Below the pieces are notes generated by a model, which had not been told where the DNA came from, did not search any database, and saw only the letters and a list, made by a program, of their open reading frames with translations. 36,694 nucleotides of DNA from Actinomycetota bacterium (GTDB taxonomy: Bacteria > Actinomycetota > Acidimicrobiia > Spongiisociales > UBA4744), in contig JAADGS010000040.1 of the NCBI GenBank assembly GCA_013152275.1, forward strand, positions 1 to 36,694. The letters run 5' to 3'. Shown here in pieces: positions 19,344 through 27,853 of the stretch (within the stretch, counting starts at the first letter, position 1; every line of letters starts with the position of its first letter). A program made the translations under genes and the position numbers.

Positions 19344-20623
19344 GGTTCGTCGCTCTGCACCCGTATCGACGCGGCCACCTCCCGCACTTCGTCGAGGTCC
19401 TCCAGCGACGCGACCGCGGCACGCAGGTCCGTCTCGAGCGCATCGTGGGTAATCAGCAGCAGGGTTGCCTCGTCACCACGCCCCTCCTGCCAGACCGACT
19501 TGATGCTGACCTCCGCCTCCCCGAACGCACCGGCGATCTTGGCAAGTACGCCGGGAGCATCGAGGACGTGCAGGCGGATGTACCACTTGGTCATCGCCTC
19601 CTCGAAAGGGCGGACGCGTCCAGGGCCGAAACGGACCCGAGGTGTGGCTCGCGGCCCTGCGAGAAGTTCGCGAGCGGCGTCGATGATGTCACCGAGCACG
19701 GCCGTCGCCGTCGGGCCGCCTCCCGCACCGGGACCGGAGAACAGCAACTTGCCCACCTTCGGACCTTCCACGAACACGGCATTGGCCACACCCCTGACCG
19801 ACGCCAGCGGATGAGATCTGGAAACGAGGGTCGGATGGACCCGAACCGTGATGCCGTCTTCGTCCTTGTCTGCGATGGCGAGGAGTTTCAGAACGTAACC
19901 GAGATCGGCCGCGAAGCCGACGTCCGCTATCTGGACGTTCTCGATTCCCTCCCGGTACACCTGATCGGTGCTCACGACGGTCCCGAACGCAAGGCTGGCG
20001 AGGATGGCGGCCTTCGCCACCGCATCGGCACCAGAGATGTCTGCGGTCGGATCGGCCTCGGCGAAACCTCGTTCCTGCGCCTCTCGTAGGGCATCTTCGA
20101 ACCGGGCACCGTCTTCGGTCATGCGCGTCAGCAGGTAGTTCGTCGTTCCGTTGACGATTCCCATCACACGCGTCAACGATTCACCGGCGAGCGTCTCGGT
20201 GAGCGGGCGGATGATCGGGATGCCTCCACCGACGGACGCTTCGAAGAGCAACGACACACCGGTGCGGGCCGCTTCTTCCAACAGTTCCACGCCCCTCGCA
20301 GCGACGAGTTCCTTGTTGGCGGTGACGACGGGCTTGCCGGCGCGGAGTGCAGAGAGAACGAGCTCGCCGGCCGGCTCCAGACCGCCCATCACCTCGACGA
20401 CGAGCTGCACGTCCGGATCGTCGATCACCACTCGGGGATTCGTCGTGATGAGATCATCGGGGATCGGGAATACCCGAGTCTTCTCTGGCGACCGGATCGC
20501 CACCCTGCGGACCTGGAGCTCGAGTCCCGTGCGTGCGGTCAACGCGTCACGATCCTCGATGAGGCGCTGCAGCAGCGCACCTCCCACGATTCCGCCTCCA
20601 AGAATGCCGATGCCTACGGCCAT
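19340..20623 (-). CDS. hom: Homoserine dehydrogenase
   Basis: 427 residues from ATG 20623 with GGAG five bases upstream. It reduces aspartate semialdehyde to homoserine for threonine and methionine synthesis. The NAD(P)-binding GILGGGIVGGALLQRL, VVEVMGGLEPAGELVLSALRAGKPVVTANKELVA, GIVNGTTNYLLTRM, EADPTADISGADAVAKAAILA, and a C-terminal ACT domain from about residue 345 (YIRLHVLDAPGVLAKIAGAFGEAEVSIKSVWQ) are present. The ACT domain suggests feedback control by threonine. It leads the hom-thrC pair and is divergent from lysA. Confidence 0.97.
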   Translation of the reverse strand: MAVGIGILGGGIVGGALLQRLIEDRDALTARTGLELQVRRVAIRSPEKTRVFPIPDDLITTNPRVVIDDPDVQLVVEVMGGLEPAGELVLSALRAGKPVVTANKELVAARGVELLEEAARTGVSLLFEASVGGGIPIIRPLTETLAGESLTRVMGIVNGTTNYLLTRMTEDGARFEDALREAQERGFAEADPTADISGADAVAKAAILASLAFGTVVSTDQVYREGIENVQIADVGFAADLGYVLKLLAIADKDEDGITVRVHPTLVSRSHPLASVRGVANAVFVEGPKVGKLLFSGPGAGGGPTATAVLGDIIDAARELLAGPRATPRVRFGPGRVRPFEEAMTKWYIRLHVLDAPGVLAKIAGAFGEAEVSIKSVWQEGRGDEATLLLITHDALETDLRAAVASLEDLDEVREVAASIRVQSDEP

Positions 20624-20694
20624 TGCAGCTCCATGATCGGCGATGGTAGCCACCGAGGCTCTTTTCCATCGGAGCAAATGGCCTGACACTCCGG

Positions 20695-20700
20695 TACGCT
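20695..20700 (+). promoter_or_regulatory. Putative -10 element of lysA
   Basis: TACGCT (TAnnnT type) ends nine bases before the lysA ATG, which has no ribosome site upstream (CTCGGCACA). Transcription would start at or just before the ATG, giving a leaderless message, common in Actinomycetota. No good -35 is seen at 17 nt. The 86-nt divergent gap with hom also holds the hom promoter. Confidence 0.4.
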
Positions 20701-20709
20701 CTCGGCACA

Positions 20710-21981
20710 ATGCCCGGTCCACTCCCCGATTTCCTGCTTCCCGACAACGCCGACGTCGTCGAAGGGCGTCTTCAGATTGCCGGGTGTGACACGCTCGATC
20801 TGGCTCGAGAGTTCGAAACGCCTCTGTTCGTCTACGACGAGGATCACATCCGAAACCGTTGTCGCGAAGCCGTCGCAGCGTTCGGTGACGGTGTCACGTA
20901 CGCAACGAAGGCGTTCCTGTGCACTGCGATGGCCCGGTTGGCCCACGAAGAGGGAATGTGCCTCGATGTCGCGACCGGAGGGGAACTGGCCGTCGTCCTC
21001 GCTGCCGGCGTACCCGCGACGCGCGCGGTCATGCACGGCAACAACAAGTCGCCCGAAGAGCTCGAAATGGCCATGAGTATGGGTGTTGGGCGCCTGGTCA
21101 TCGACAACTTCGACGAGATGGACCGCATCGATGCGCTCCACCGTCGAGGACTCCCCGTTCCCGACGTGTTGATCCGGGTCACACCGGGCGTGGAAGCACA
21201 CACACACGAGTTCGTGCAAACCGGCCGGGACGACACGAAGTTCGGATTCACCGCTTCCACCGGCGCGGCCGACGCTGCAATCCGCCGAGCCGATGCATCC
21301 GAGAGCATGCGCCTCGTCGGCCTTCACGCACACATCGGCAGCCAGGTGTTCTCCCTCGAAGCATTCGCCCAGGCTGCACGCGTGGTCGCACGGCTCGCCG
21401 CCCCGTACCGGCTCCCCGAGCTCTCCCTGGGTGGCGGACTCGGGGTGCCGTACGTCGATGGCGAGAACGCACCCACGATCACCGAATGGGCGCAGACCAT
21501 CGAGGCCGTGCTGCACTCCGAAGGCGTCGACGCTCGTCTGTCGGCCGAGCCGGGCCGATCGATCGTGGCCACGGCCGCGATCACGCTCTACACGGTTGGA
21601 ACGGTGAAAGAGATCCCCGGTATCCGCACGTATGTCGCTGTCGACGGTGGGATGAGCGACAACCCGCGTCCCGTCCTCTACGGCAGCGGCTATGAGACCT
21701 TCCTGCCTCGCGCCGTCGACAGCGCTCGCACCCGAGCGATCAGGGTCGTCGGCAAACACTGTGAATCGGGCGACGTGCTGGTGGCCGAAGGGTGGGTTCC
21801 CGAGGATCTGCACGTCGATGACCTTCTCGCCACTCCGGTCACCGGAGCGTACGGGCACTCGATGGGCTCCAACTACAACAAGGTCCGCCGGCCGGCCGTC
21901 GTCTTCTGCCGAGATGGCGATGCCCGCCTCGTCGTACGGCGGGAGACCTATGCAGATCTGCTGCGACTCGACACGGGATGA
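20710..21981 (+). CDS. lysA: Diaminopimelate decarboxylase
   Basis: 423 residues from ATG 20710. It makes lysine from meso-diaminopimelate. The PLP lysine is Lys67 in VTYATKAFLC; VLIRVTPGVEAHTHEFVQTG, KFGFTAS, GLHAHIGSQV, SLGGGLGVPY, AEPGRSIVA and KHCESGDVL (the partner-subunit Cys) are all conserved. It is transcribed away from hom, so the aspartate-family genes meet head to head. In many Actinomycetota lysA precedes hom on the same strand, so it is inverted here. Confidence 0.97.
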   Translation: MPGPLPDFLLPDNADVVEGRLQIAGCDTLDLAREFETPLFVYDEDHIRNRCREAVAAFGDGVTYATKAFLCTAMARLAHEEGMCLDVATGGELAVVLAAGVPATRAVMHGNNKSPEELEMAMSMGVGRLVIDNFDEMDRIDALHRRGLPVPDVLIRVTPGVEAHTHEFVQTGRDDTKFGFTASTGAADAAIRRADASESMRLVGLHAHIGSQVFSLEAFAQAARVVARLAAPYRLPELSLGGGLGVPYVDGENAPTITEWAQTIEAVLHSEGVDARLSAEPGRSIVATAAITLYTVGTVKEIPGIRTYVAVDGGMSDNPRPVLYGSGYETFLPRAVDSARTRAIRVVGKHCESGDVLVAEGWVPEDLHVDDLLATPVTGAYGHSMGSNYNKVRRPAVVFCRDGDARLVVRRETYADLLRLDTG

Positions 21982-22011
21982 GCGTCCGGCGTACTCGCGC
22001 AGGCCGGGCGG

Positions 22012-22017
22012 TAACAT
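22012..22017 (+). promoter_or_regulatory. Putative -10 element of the tRNA-Arg gene
   Basis: TAACAT ends nine bases before the first base of the tRNA, the spacing expected for a start just upstream of the mature 5' end. No convincing -35 hexamer is visible. Confidence 0.35.
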
Positions 22018-22026
22018 GGCGTTTCC

Positions 22027-22101
<75 letters not shown>

Positions 22102-22111
22102 CACACCGCGT

Positions 22112-22158
22112 TTCTCGTCGATGCCGGCCGCACACATTCACGCCGGCATCGATGAGAA
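22112..22158. repeat. Intergenic palindromic repeat, copy 4
   Basis: TTCTCGTCGATGCCGGC (22112-22128) pairs with GCCGGCATCGATGAGAA (22142-22158) with one G-T pair in 17, around a 13-nt loop. The left tip TTCTCGTC and the ATGCCGGC core are shared with the repeats at 1059 and 1119. It starts 11 nt after the tRNA and separates it from the convergent membrane genes; it might help end transcription, but there is no T-tract. Confidence 0.7.
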
Positions 22159-22175
22159 TGGGGATGCGGGAGGGC

Positions 22176-22376
22176 TCAACGAGCGAAGTAGTGCAGACCG
22201 AGCCACATCCAGCCGGCCATGACACCGATGCGGCCCGTGCGGCTGTGCATGATCCTGGTGAGCACCACCCCCAACGACGGGATATCGGATCCCTCACGAA
22301 GGCTCATCAACTGCACCGCCACACCTGCGAGCGCGATCAACGCATAGATCGCGACAGTGACGTCATGACTACTCAT
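22176..22376 (-). CDS. Small membrane protein, DUF6186-like
   Basis: 66 residues from ATG 22376. Two hydrophobic segments (VAIYALIALAGVAVQL and IGVMAGWMWLGLHYF) flank a short polar loop ending SRTGRIG. The end GWMWLGLHYFAR resembles a small actinobacterial membrane family that I recall as DUF6186; function unknown. Its start overlaps the stop of the gene upstream by four bases (ATGA), so the two are co-translated. Its second half resembles the C-terminus of that neighbour. Confidence 0.75.
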   Translation of the reverse strand: MSSHDVTVAIYALIALAGVAVQLMSLREGSDIPSLGVVLTRIMHSRTGRIGVMAGWMWLGLHYFAR

Positions 22377-23086
22377 CGTCTCACCAGGTACCAGCCGAGC
22401 ACCAACCACAGGAACAAAGAAACGGAGCGTCCGACGTGCCCCGAGAGAATCGGGTCCATGAGAACACTCAACGTCGGATGCGCATAGGAACCGACATCGA
22501 GAGACGGCTGGAGGAGCAGGTTGGTGAGCTCCCACAGTCCCAGAGCGACGAACACGGTTGCCCACGCCCTGGCGCCTTGACGACTGATCGGCGCCGGCTC
22601 GGGCCCGGACACGGGTGGTTCCCGCCACACGGTCACCAGACCCAGAAGCCCGGGTACGACGACCGCGACCGTTGCCGGCCACGAGTACCGCACGAAACCT
22701 CCGACGATCGCCGCGTAGAGAACGACAACGGCCACTCCGGTGAGGGTGCGCTCCGAGCCGTGGGCGGGTTCGGCCGGAGCGTTCTGCGCTCCCGAGCCCC
22801 TGCCATCCCGCCCGTCGACATCGTCGGCCTGAATGCCGGGACCATGGCTCTCCGCCCCTTCGGCGGCGGTCCGAACAAGCACCAGGCCGACACCGATGAG
22901 CAGAACGGCATGAAGGGGGTTGCCGGAGAGTCCATCGAACATTCCCGCGAGGATCAGGATGACGATCACAGGACTCTGTACTGCGGCGCCCAGGGTCGTC
23001 CGCAACACATGCCACCGAGGCGCAGGAACGGCATCTCGAAGCGATCCCTCCCGGTCCTCGTCCGGCGCTTCCTCGCCTGCCTTCAT
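22373..23086 (-). CDS. Hypothetical multi-pass membrane protein
   Basis: 237 residues from ATG 23086. After a charged 25-residue N-terminus there are hydrophobic segments near 35-50, 58-70, 114-131, 135-151, 171-188 and 217-234. A charged linker rich in Asp, Gly and Glu lies at about 74-112. The last 60 residues (HPTLSVLMDPILSGHVGR...WLVLGWYLVRR) align with the small protein encoded just downstream (IPSLGVVLTRIMHSRTGR...WMWLGLHYFAR). No enzymatic motif is seen. The 123 nt between this gene and hemY (23087-23209) hold nothing I can name. Confidence 0.75.
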   Translation of the reverse strand: MKAGEEAPDEDREGSLRDAVPAPRWHVLRTTLGAAVQSPVIVILILAGMFDGLSGNPLHAVLLIGVGLVLVRTAAEGAESHGPGIQADDVDGRDGRGSGAQNAPAEPAHGSERTLTGVAVVVLYAAIVGGFVRYSWPATVAVVVPGLLGLVTVWREPPVSGPEPAPISRQGARAWATVFVALGLWELTNLLLQPSLDVGSYAHPTLSVLMDPILSGHVGRSVSLFLWLVLGWYLVRR

Positions 23087-23209
23087 CGACTCATTGTTGC
23101 ATCCGGCGGCGATGGCTGCGCAGCCCGGCCGGACGACGAGTCGACGGCCTACGAACCGAACGCCGATCCCGGTCGGCGAGGGCGGCTCATCCTCTCGACG
23201 AACGCCCGG

Positions 23210-24526
23210 TCACTCCCCTGACAGCACCGCGCCGAGCCGTACGGCGTCGGCCGCGAGCCCGGACAGGCCGATCCCCCGATATCCCCATCCGGCGACGTGG
23301 AGCCCCGGCAGACCCGACAACGCCGTATCCAGCTTGTCGAGCCATGCGACATGTCCCACGTCGTACTGCGGGATGCCCGGTTCCTGACGGATCACCCTGG
23401 TCCACGACGGCTTCATCTCGACACCGCACACCCGACCGGTCTCCTCGATGAACAGCGCAACGAGATCTTCGTCGGAGCGCTCCATCACGGCCGGGTCGGC
23501 GGCACCCCCGTAGATGCCTTTGGCGAGCGTGTGCAATGAGGGCGCCCGGCCCGGGGCGTACCGGGACTCGAACAGGATTCCCAGCGCGTGCACGTTGGCG
23601 TCCGGGCCGATGAGCACACCGAAACCCGACGGAACCGGCACATCTGCGGTCCGACCCGCGATCCAGACGACGACGACCGGTGCCGTCGTTCCCTCGGCAA
23701 CGATGCCGGAAACCTCTGATGGAAGGAGACGTGCCGCGGCATGCGGGGGCACCGCAACGATGACCGTGTCTGCTCGCTCTTCGCCGGGACCGTGAACGGT
23801 CCAGCCTCCATCGTCCCGTTCGATCGAGGTGACCGGCCACTCGGATCGATACGCTCCACCGAGGTGTGCCGCAAGCGTCCTTGCCACACCGGCCATCCCC
23901 TCGGCTGCGACGTGCACGCTCGCCCTCGGACGCCCTTTCGGACGCTGCCTCATCCGGGCAATGCCGCCCCTGATCATGCTGCCGGCTTCATCCTCGAGCG
24001 CAACCATCTTCGGGAACGCGCCACGCATCGAAAGCCGGCTCGGATCTCCGGCGAAGACGCCATGGGCCATCAGCGTCGAGGCGAGGGCGCCAAGTTCGGG
24101 ACCGAACCTCCGCTCGAAGAAACCGTGCATCGATTCGTCGCCGTCCGGCGGCGGGGTCTTGACCCACGGCTCACGAACGGCGCGCAGCTTGGCCTTCCAC
24201 GAAACCAACGGTGCGAGCAGAAGAGCCGGGGATTCGGGGATCTCTATGAGTCTCCCCCGCGTGTAGACGTACCGATTCTTCGCGGCTTCTGCCGCAGGGA
24301 CCATCTCGACTCCGGCGGTCTCGAGGATCGGAGAAAGCTCGGGGTTGGGAAGCAGCACCGAGCTTGCCGCCGGTTCCAGGACAAACCCATCCTCGATGAC
24401 GGTGCGAGCAACGCCGCCCGGCTCGGAAGTGGCTTCCAGCACGGTAACGTCCATGCCCCGACGGCGCAGCTCCACGGCGGTGAACAGCCCTCCCAGGCCG
24501 CCACCGACGACAATGACGTTCTTCAC
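23210..24526 (-). CDS. hemY: HemY-type protoporphyrinogen/coproporphyrinogen oxidase
   Basis: 438 residues from GTG 24526, overlapping hemH by four bases. It is an FAD enzyme of the amine-oxidase superfold: VIVVGGGLGGLFTAVELRRRGMDVTVLEA is the dinucleotide-binding start, GGVARTVIEDGFVLEPAASSVL follows, and the C-terminal GLHVAGWGYRGIGLSGLAADAVRLG closes the FAD site. HemY uses oxygen and oxidises protoporphyrinogen IX, or coproporphyrinogen III in Gram-positives. The substrate here is judged from context: hemN next door makes protoporphyrinogen IX. Last gene of the haem operon. Confidence 0.9.
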   Translation of the reverse strand: MKNVIVVGGGLGGLFTAVELRRRGMDVTVLEATSEPGGVARTVIEDGFVLEPAASSVLLPNPELSPILETAGVEMVPAAEAAKNRYVYTRGRLIEIPESPALLLAPLVSWKAKLRAVREPWVKTPPPDGDESMHGFFERRFGPELGALASTLMAHGVFAGDPSRLSMRGAFPKMVALEDEAGSMIRGGIARMRQRPKGRPRASVHVAAEGMAGVARTLAAHLGGAYRSEWPVTSIERDDGGWTVHGPGEERADTVIVAVPPHAAARLLPSEVSGIVAEGTTAPVVVVWIAGRTADVPVPSGFGVLIGPDANVHALGILFESRYAPGRAPSLHTLAKGIYGGAADPAVMERSDEDLVALFIEETGRVCGVEMKPSWTRVIRQEPGIPQYDVGHVAWLDKLDTALSGLPGLHVAGWGYRGIGLSGLAADAVRLGAVLSGE

Positions 24527-25482
24527 AGCGAATCCTCCAGAATGCTTGCAAGCATCGGCCCCACCTCGGGCCGATCATTCATGACATCTGCACGGATGTA
24601 CCGGCGAATCCCGGCCTCCTCCGCGATGTTCCGGAACAGCATGTCGGTCTCATAGAGCGTCTCGATGTGGTCGGACACGAACGAGATCGGCACGACGACG
24701 ACGGTCGTGACCCCTTCGGCTCCCAGATCGCGAAGAACCTGGTCGGTACCCGGTCCGATCCAACGAACCGGACGGGTGCGCGACTGGTAACCGATCCTGG
24801 GATCGACCCGGTAGGCGAGACGTTGCACCACGCCGGCCACGGTCGCCGACGTCTCCTCCGGATACGGGTCGCCTCGATCGGCAACACGTTGCGGAAGGCC
24901 GTGTGCCGAGAAGAGCACGACAACACCGTCTCGCTCGCTCTCGGGAAGTCGCTCGATGGCCTCCGACACCAGTGCGGCCTGCACATCGAGATACACAGGG
25001 TGGTCGTACCAGGTTCGTATGACCTCCAAGGGAAGGTCGATATCCAGCTCCGTCATCACTCGGCGAAGTTCGGACTCGGACGAGCCGGTCGTGGCCGTCG
25101 AGTACTGGGGATAGAGGGGCAGGAGGACGAGGCGATCGACACCGGATCGAACGAGTTCCCGGACGGCGTCGTAGGTGTCGGGGCGCGTGTACCGCATGGC
25201 GACGGCCACGTCGATATCCCGGTCCCCGATGGCAGCTTCGAGAGATTTCGCCTGATGACGGGTGATCTCGAGAATGGGCGACCCGCCGCCGATGAGCCGG
25301 TAGTTCCTCCGGGCGAACGGCCCTCGGATCTTGGCCACCAGCCATCCGAACACCTTGCTCGTGGCGGGCCCGCCGGGAATCGGCACGAGGTCGGGGTCTT
25401 CGAAGATCGCACGAATGAACGGCTCCACCGAAGCCTGATCCCGCGGCCCCCCCATCTGGGCGAGCACGACACCGACCATCAC
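24523..25482 (-). CDS. hemH: Ferrochelatase
   Basis: 319 residues from GTG 25482 (GTGA overlap with the hemN stop). It inserts Fe2+ into porphyrin. VGVVLAQMGGP is the N-terminal family motif; VVLFSAHGLPQRVADRGDPY carries the metal-site histidine; VVVVPISFVSDHIETLYETD contains the conserved FVSDHxETLxExD block. In Actinomycetota this family usually acts on coproporphyrin III; with hemN in the operon, protoporphyrin IX is the more likely substrate, which is inference. Confidence 0.95.
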   Translation of the reverse strand: MMVGVVLAQMGGPRDQASVEPFIRAIFEDPDLVPIPGGPATSKVFGWLVAKIRGPFARRNYRLIGGGSPILEITRHQAKSLEAAIGDRDIDVAVAMRYTRPDTYDAVRELVRSGVDRLVLLPLYPQYSTATTGSSESELRRVMTELDIDLPLEVIRTWYDHPVYLDVQAALVSEAIERLPESERDGVVVLFSAHGLPQRVADRGDPYPEETSATVAGVVQRLAYRVDPRIGYQSRTRPVRWIGPGTDQVLRDLGAEGVTTVVVVPISFVSDHIETLYETDMLFRNIAEEAGIRRYIRADVMNDRPEVGPMLASILEDSL

Positions 25483-26864
25483 ACGGTCCTCGAGAACACG
25501 GGACGCTCGGAACTCCCGTGCAAGTATGCGTCGAACGTCATCGCCACGTTGCGAATGAACACGGATCCGAGTTCGGTGGCCTGTACGCCGGCCGCCGAAA
25601 GGGTCACCATCCCCTGGTCGACGAGCCCATCCGGAGCCGTGAGGGCGGCGAGTTCGGATGCGAAGTAGGTTTCGAAGACGATGTCGAATCGCCTCTCGAC
25701 GTCATCGGCCCGAATGACATAGTTGCACATCAGCTCGGTGATCACATGGCGACGGATTCGATCGTCCTCGTTCAGGACGGTACCTCGCTCGATCGGGAGC
25801 ACACCGTTGTCGATTGCCTCGTAGTAGGAGGCGAGTCGCTTGTGATTCTGCGCGTACGCTCCGGCGACGTCGGAGATCCCCGAGGAGCCGAGCGCCACCA
25901 TCTCGGTACCACGTTTGGTCGTGTAGCCCATGAAGTTGCGAGACAGTGTCCCCTCGCGCTGCGCCACGGCCAGCTCGTCGTCGGGCAACGCGAAATGATC
26001 CATACCGATGGCCTGATAGCCACCACCGACCAGGCGATCCGAGACGAGGGAGAGCAGTGCGAACTTGAGGTCCCTGTCGGGAAGTAATGCGGGGTCGATC
26101 CGTTTCTGGTTCGGTCTCACCCACGGGACATAGGCAAACGAGTACACGGCGAGCCGATCGGGTCGCAGCTCGAGGATCCCCTCCAGCGTCTTGGAATAGG
26201 TCGCCTCCGTCTGACCGGGCAGACCGTAGATGAGGTCTACGTTGATGGACTCATACCCGAGCTCTCGCGCCGACAGGTGGAGGCTTTGCGTCTGCTCCCA
26301 CGTCTGGTGACGCCCGATCATGTCCTGCACCCGCGGGTCGAGGTCCTGGACACCAAGCGAGATCCGATTGAAGCCGAGGCCGCGCAGGACTTCCAGATGC
26401 GCTCTCGACGTCACCCTCGGGTCGACCTCCAGAGCGACCTCCGCCGCCGGATCCAACTCGAACCGATCGAGGAGCCCCCGGTGCAGCCGCTCGAGATCCT
26501 CGGGCGTGTAGTAGGTGGGCGTGCCACCGCCCCACTGGTACTGAACCAATCTGCGCCGTTCACCGAGCCGTTCAGCGACGACGCTTGCCTCATCGAGCAC
26601 CCTGCCAAGGTAGGCATCGGCCACGGACTTCCTCCGGGCGACGACGACATGGCACCCGCAAAACGAACAGCGGGCCTCGCAGAACGGCAGATGCACGTAC
26701 AGCGACAGCGGCCCGGTGGCGTCGCGAGCGGCGGCCTCGAGATGCGATCCGTACTCGGCAGGACCGAAGTCGGTGGAGAACTCCACGGCGGTCGGATAGG
26801 ACGTGTATCGAGGGCCGGGCTTGTCGTAGCGTGCCAGGAGTTCCGGGGTCAGTGAAACACTCAT
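25479..26864 (-). CDS. hemN: Oxygen-independent coproporphyrinogen III dehydrogenase (radical SAM)
   Basis: 461 residues from ATG 26864 (ATGA overlap with hemE); the longer open frame upstream is shadow. It decarboxylates two propionates of coproporphyrinogen III to give protoporphyrinogen IX without oxygen. The start RYDKPGPRYTSYPTA is the mark of true HemN rather than HemW. The cluster motif is C62-x3-C66-x2-C69 with C71 in HLPFCEARCSFCGC. YQWGGGTPTYYTPEDL, FNRISLGVQDLDPRVQ, INVDLIYGLPGQT and YTTKRGTEMVALGSSGIS are conserved. It overlaps hemH by four bases. Confidence 0.96.
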   Translation of the reverse strand: MSVSLTPELLARYDKPGPRYTSYPTAVEFSTDFGPAEYGSHLEAAARDATGPLSLYVHLPFCEARCSFCGCHVVVARRKSVADAYLGRVLDEASVVAERLGERRRLVQYQWGGGTPTYYTPEDLERLHRGLLDRFELDPAAEVALEVDPRVTSRAHLEVLRGLGFNRISLGVQDLDPRVQDMIGRHQTWEQTQSLHLSARELGYESINVDLIYGLPGQTEATYSKTLEGILELRPDRLAVYSFAYVPWVRPNQKRIDPALLPDRDLKFALLSLVSDRLVGGGYQAIGMDHFALPDDELAVAQREGTLSRNFMGYTTKRGTEMVALGSSGISDVAGAYAQNHKRLASYYEAIDNGVLPIERGTVLNEDDRIRRHVITELMCNYVIRADDVERRFDIVFETYFASELAALTAPDGLVDQGMVTLSAAGVQATELGSVFIRNVAMTFDAYLHGSSERPVFSRTV

Positions 26865-27853
26865 GCCACTCCCCGAACTGCTTCGATCATCGCCTCGACG
26901 TTCCCGACGGGGGTCGTACGGTGAATCCCGTGTCCCAGGTTGAACACGTGACCAGGTCGCCCGCCAACGGCGTCCAGGATCTCGGTGACCGCGGATCGGA
27001 CGGTGGCGGGGTCGGTGAGCAGGACGGCCGGATCGAGGTTCCCCTGTATCGCGGCGGTGGAGCCGATATGGTTCCACGCTTCGTCGATCGGAACTCGCCA
27101 GTCGACCCCGTAGCCCGTGGCGCCGACTCCGGAGAACAGATCCAGATTGTGCGCCGCGTGGGGTGCGAAGTAGATCGTCGGCACTCCCAGGTCGGCGAGC
27201 GCCAGCCTCGCCGCCGGAACGGCGAAGCGGGCGAAGCGGCTCCGCGACAGGACCCCGGCCCACGAGTCGAACATCTGGACCACGTGCGCACCTGCCGAAA
27301 CCTGCATACGAAGGTACGCATTCATCGCCCTGCCGAGACCGGCCAGGGCACGCTCGGATACTTCCGGTCTCTGCTCGAGGGCCGAACGCATGCCGAGGAA
27401 GTCCCTGCTGCCCTGACCTTCGATCAGATAGGCGAGCAGCGTCACCGGACCTCCCGCGAACCCGATGATCGCCGTGGTGTCGTCGAGACCTGCACGGGCC
27501 CGCGAGATCGCCTCACCGACGAAGTCGACGGCGCCGATGTCGAGCTCCCCGAGTTCAGCGACTTCCTCGATACCGTGCGGTCGGAGTTTCGGCCCGGGAT
27601 CGAATGTTGCATCGACACCCATTCCCTCGAGGGGAGTCATGATGTCGGAGAACACGATGGCCGCGTCCAGGGAGAACCTGCGCACCGGCTGCATGGTGAT
27701 CTCGGCGGCGATGTCCGGATCGTGCACGGCTTGCTGGAAGCCGAATCGGCTTCGCAGCTCCCGGTATTCGGGGAGGTAGCGACCGGCCTGGCGCATGAAC
27801 CAGACAGGAGGCCGGTCGAGTGGCTCGCGAGCCAACGCGTCGAGCAGTCTCAC
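26861..27853 (-). CDS. hemE: Uroporphyrinogen decarboxylase
   Basis: 330 residues from GTG 27853, which overlaps the hemL stop (GTGA); the extra frame upstream is shadow of hemL. PPVWFMRQAGRYLPEYRELR holds the substrate-binding Arg pair, and AAIVFSDIMTPLEGMG carries the catalytic Asp. FAGGPVTLLAYLIEG and the C-terminal GHVFNLGHGIHRTTPVGNVEAMIEAV are conserved. It converts uroporphyrinogen III to coproporphyrinogen III. Confidence 0.97.
   Translation of the reverse strand: MRLLDALAREPLDRPPVWFMRQAGRYLPEYRELRSRFGFQQAVHDPDIAAEITMQPVRRFSLDAAIVFSDIMTPLEGMGVDATFDPGPKLRPHGIEEVAELGELDIGAVDFVGEAISRARAGLDDTTAIIGFAGGPVTLLAYLIEGQGSRDFLGMRSALEQRPEVSERALAGLGRAMNAYLRMQVSAGAHVVQMFDSWAGVLSRSRFARFAVPAARLALADLGVPTIYFAPHAAHNLDLFSGVGATGYGVDWRVPIDEAWNHIGSTAAIQGNLDPAVLLTDPATVRSAVTEILDAVGGRPGHVFNLGHGIHRTTPVGNVEAMIEAVRGVA

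Noticed and set aside
22112..22158. Attachment site of an integrated element next to the tRNA
   Set aside because: No integrase, no repeat of the tRNA 3' end and no foreign genes nearby; the sequence belongs to the dispersed palindrome family.
25479..26864. HemW rather than HemN
   Set aside because: The N-terminal RYDKPGPRYTSYPTA segment and the fourth cysteine are features of true HemN.
26865..27263. N-terminal extension of hemN to 27263
   Set aside because: It lies over the conserved C-terminal half of hemE in another frame; the HemN hallmark starts after ATG 26864.
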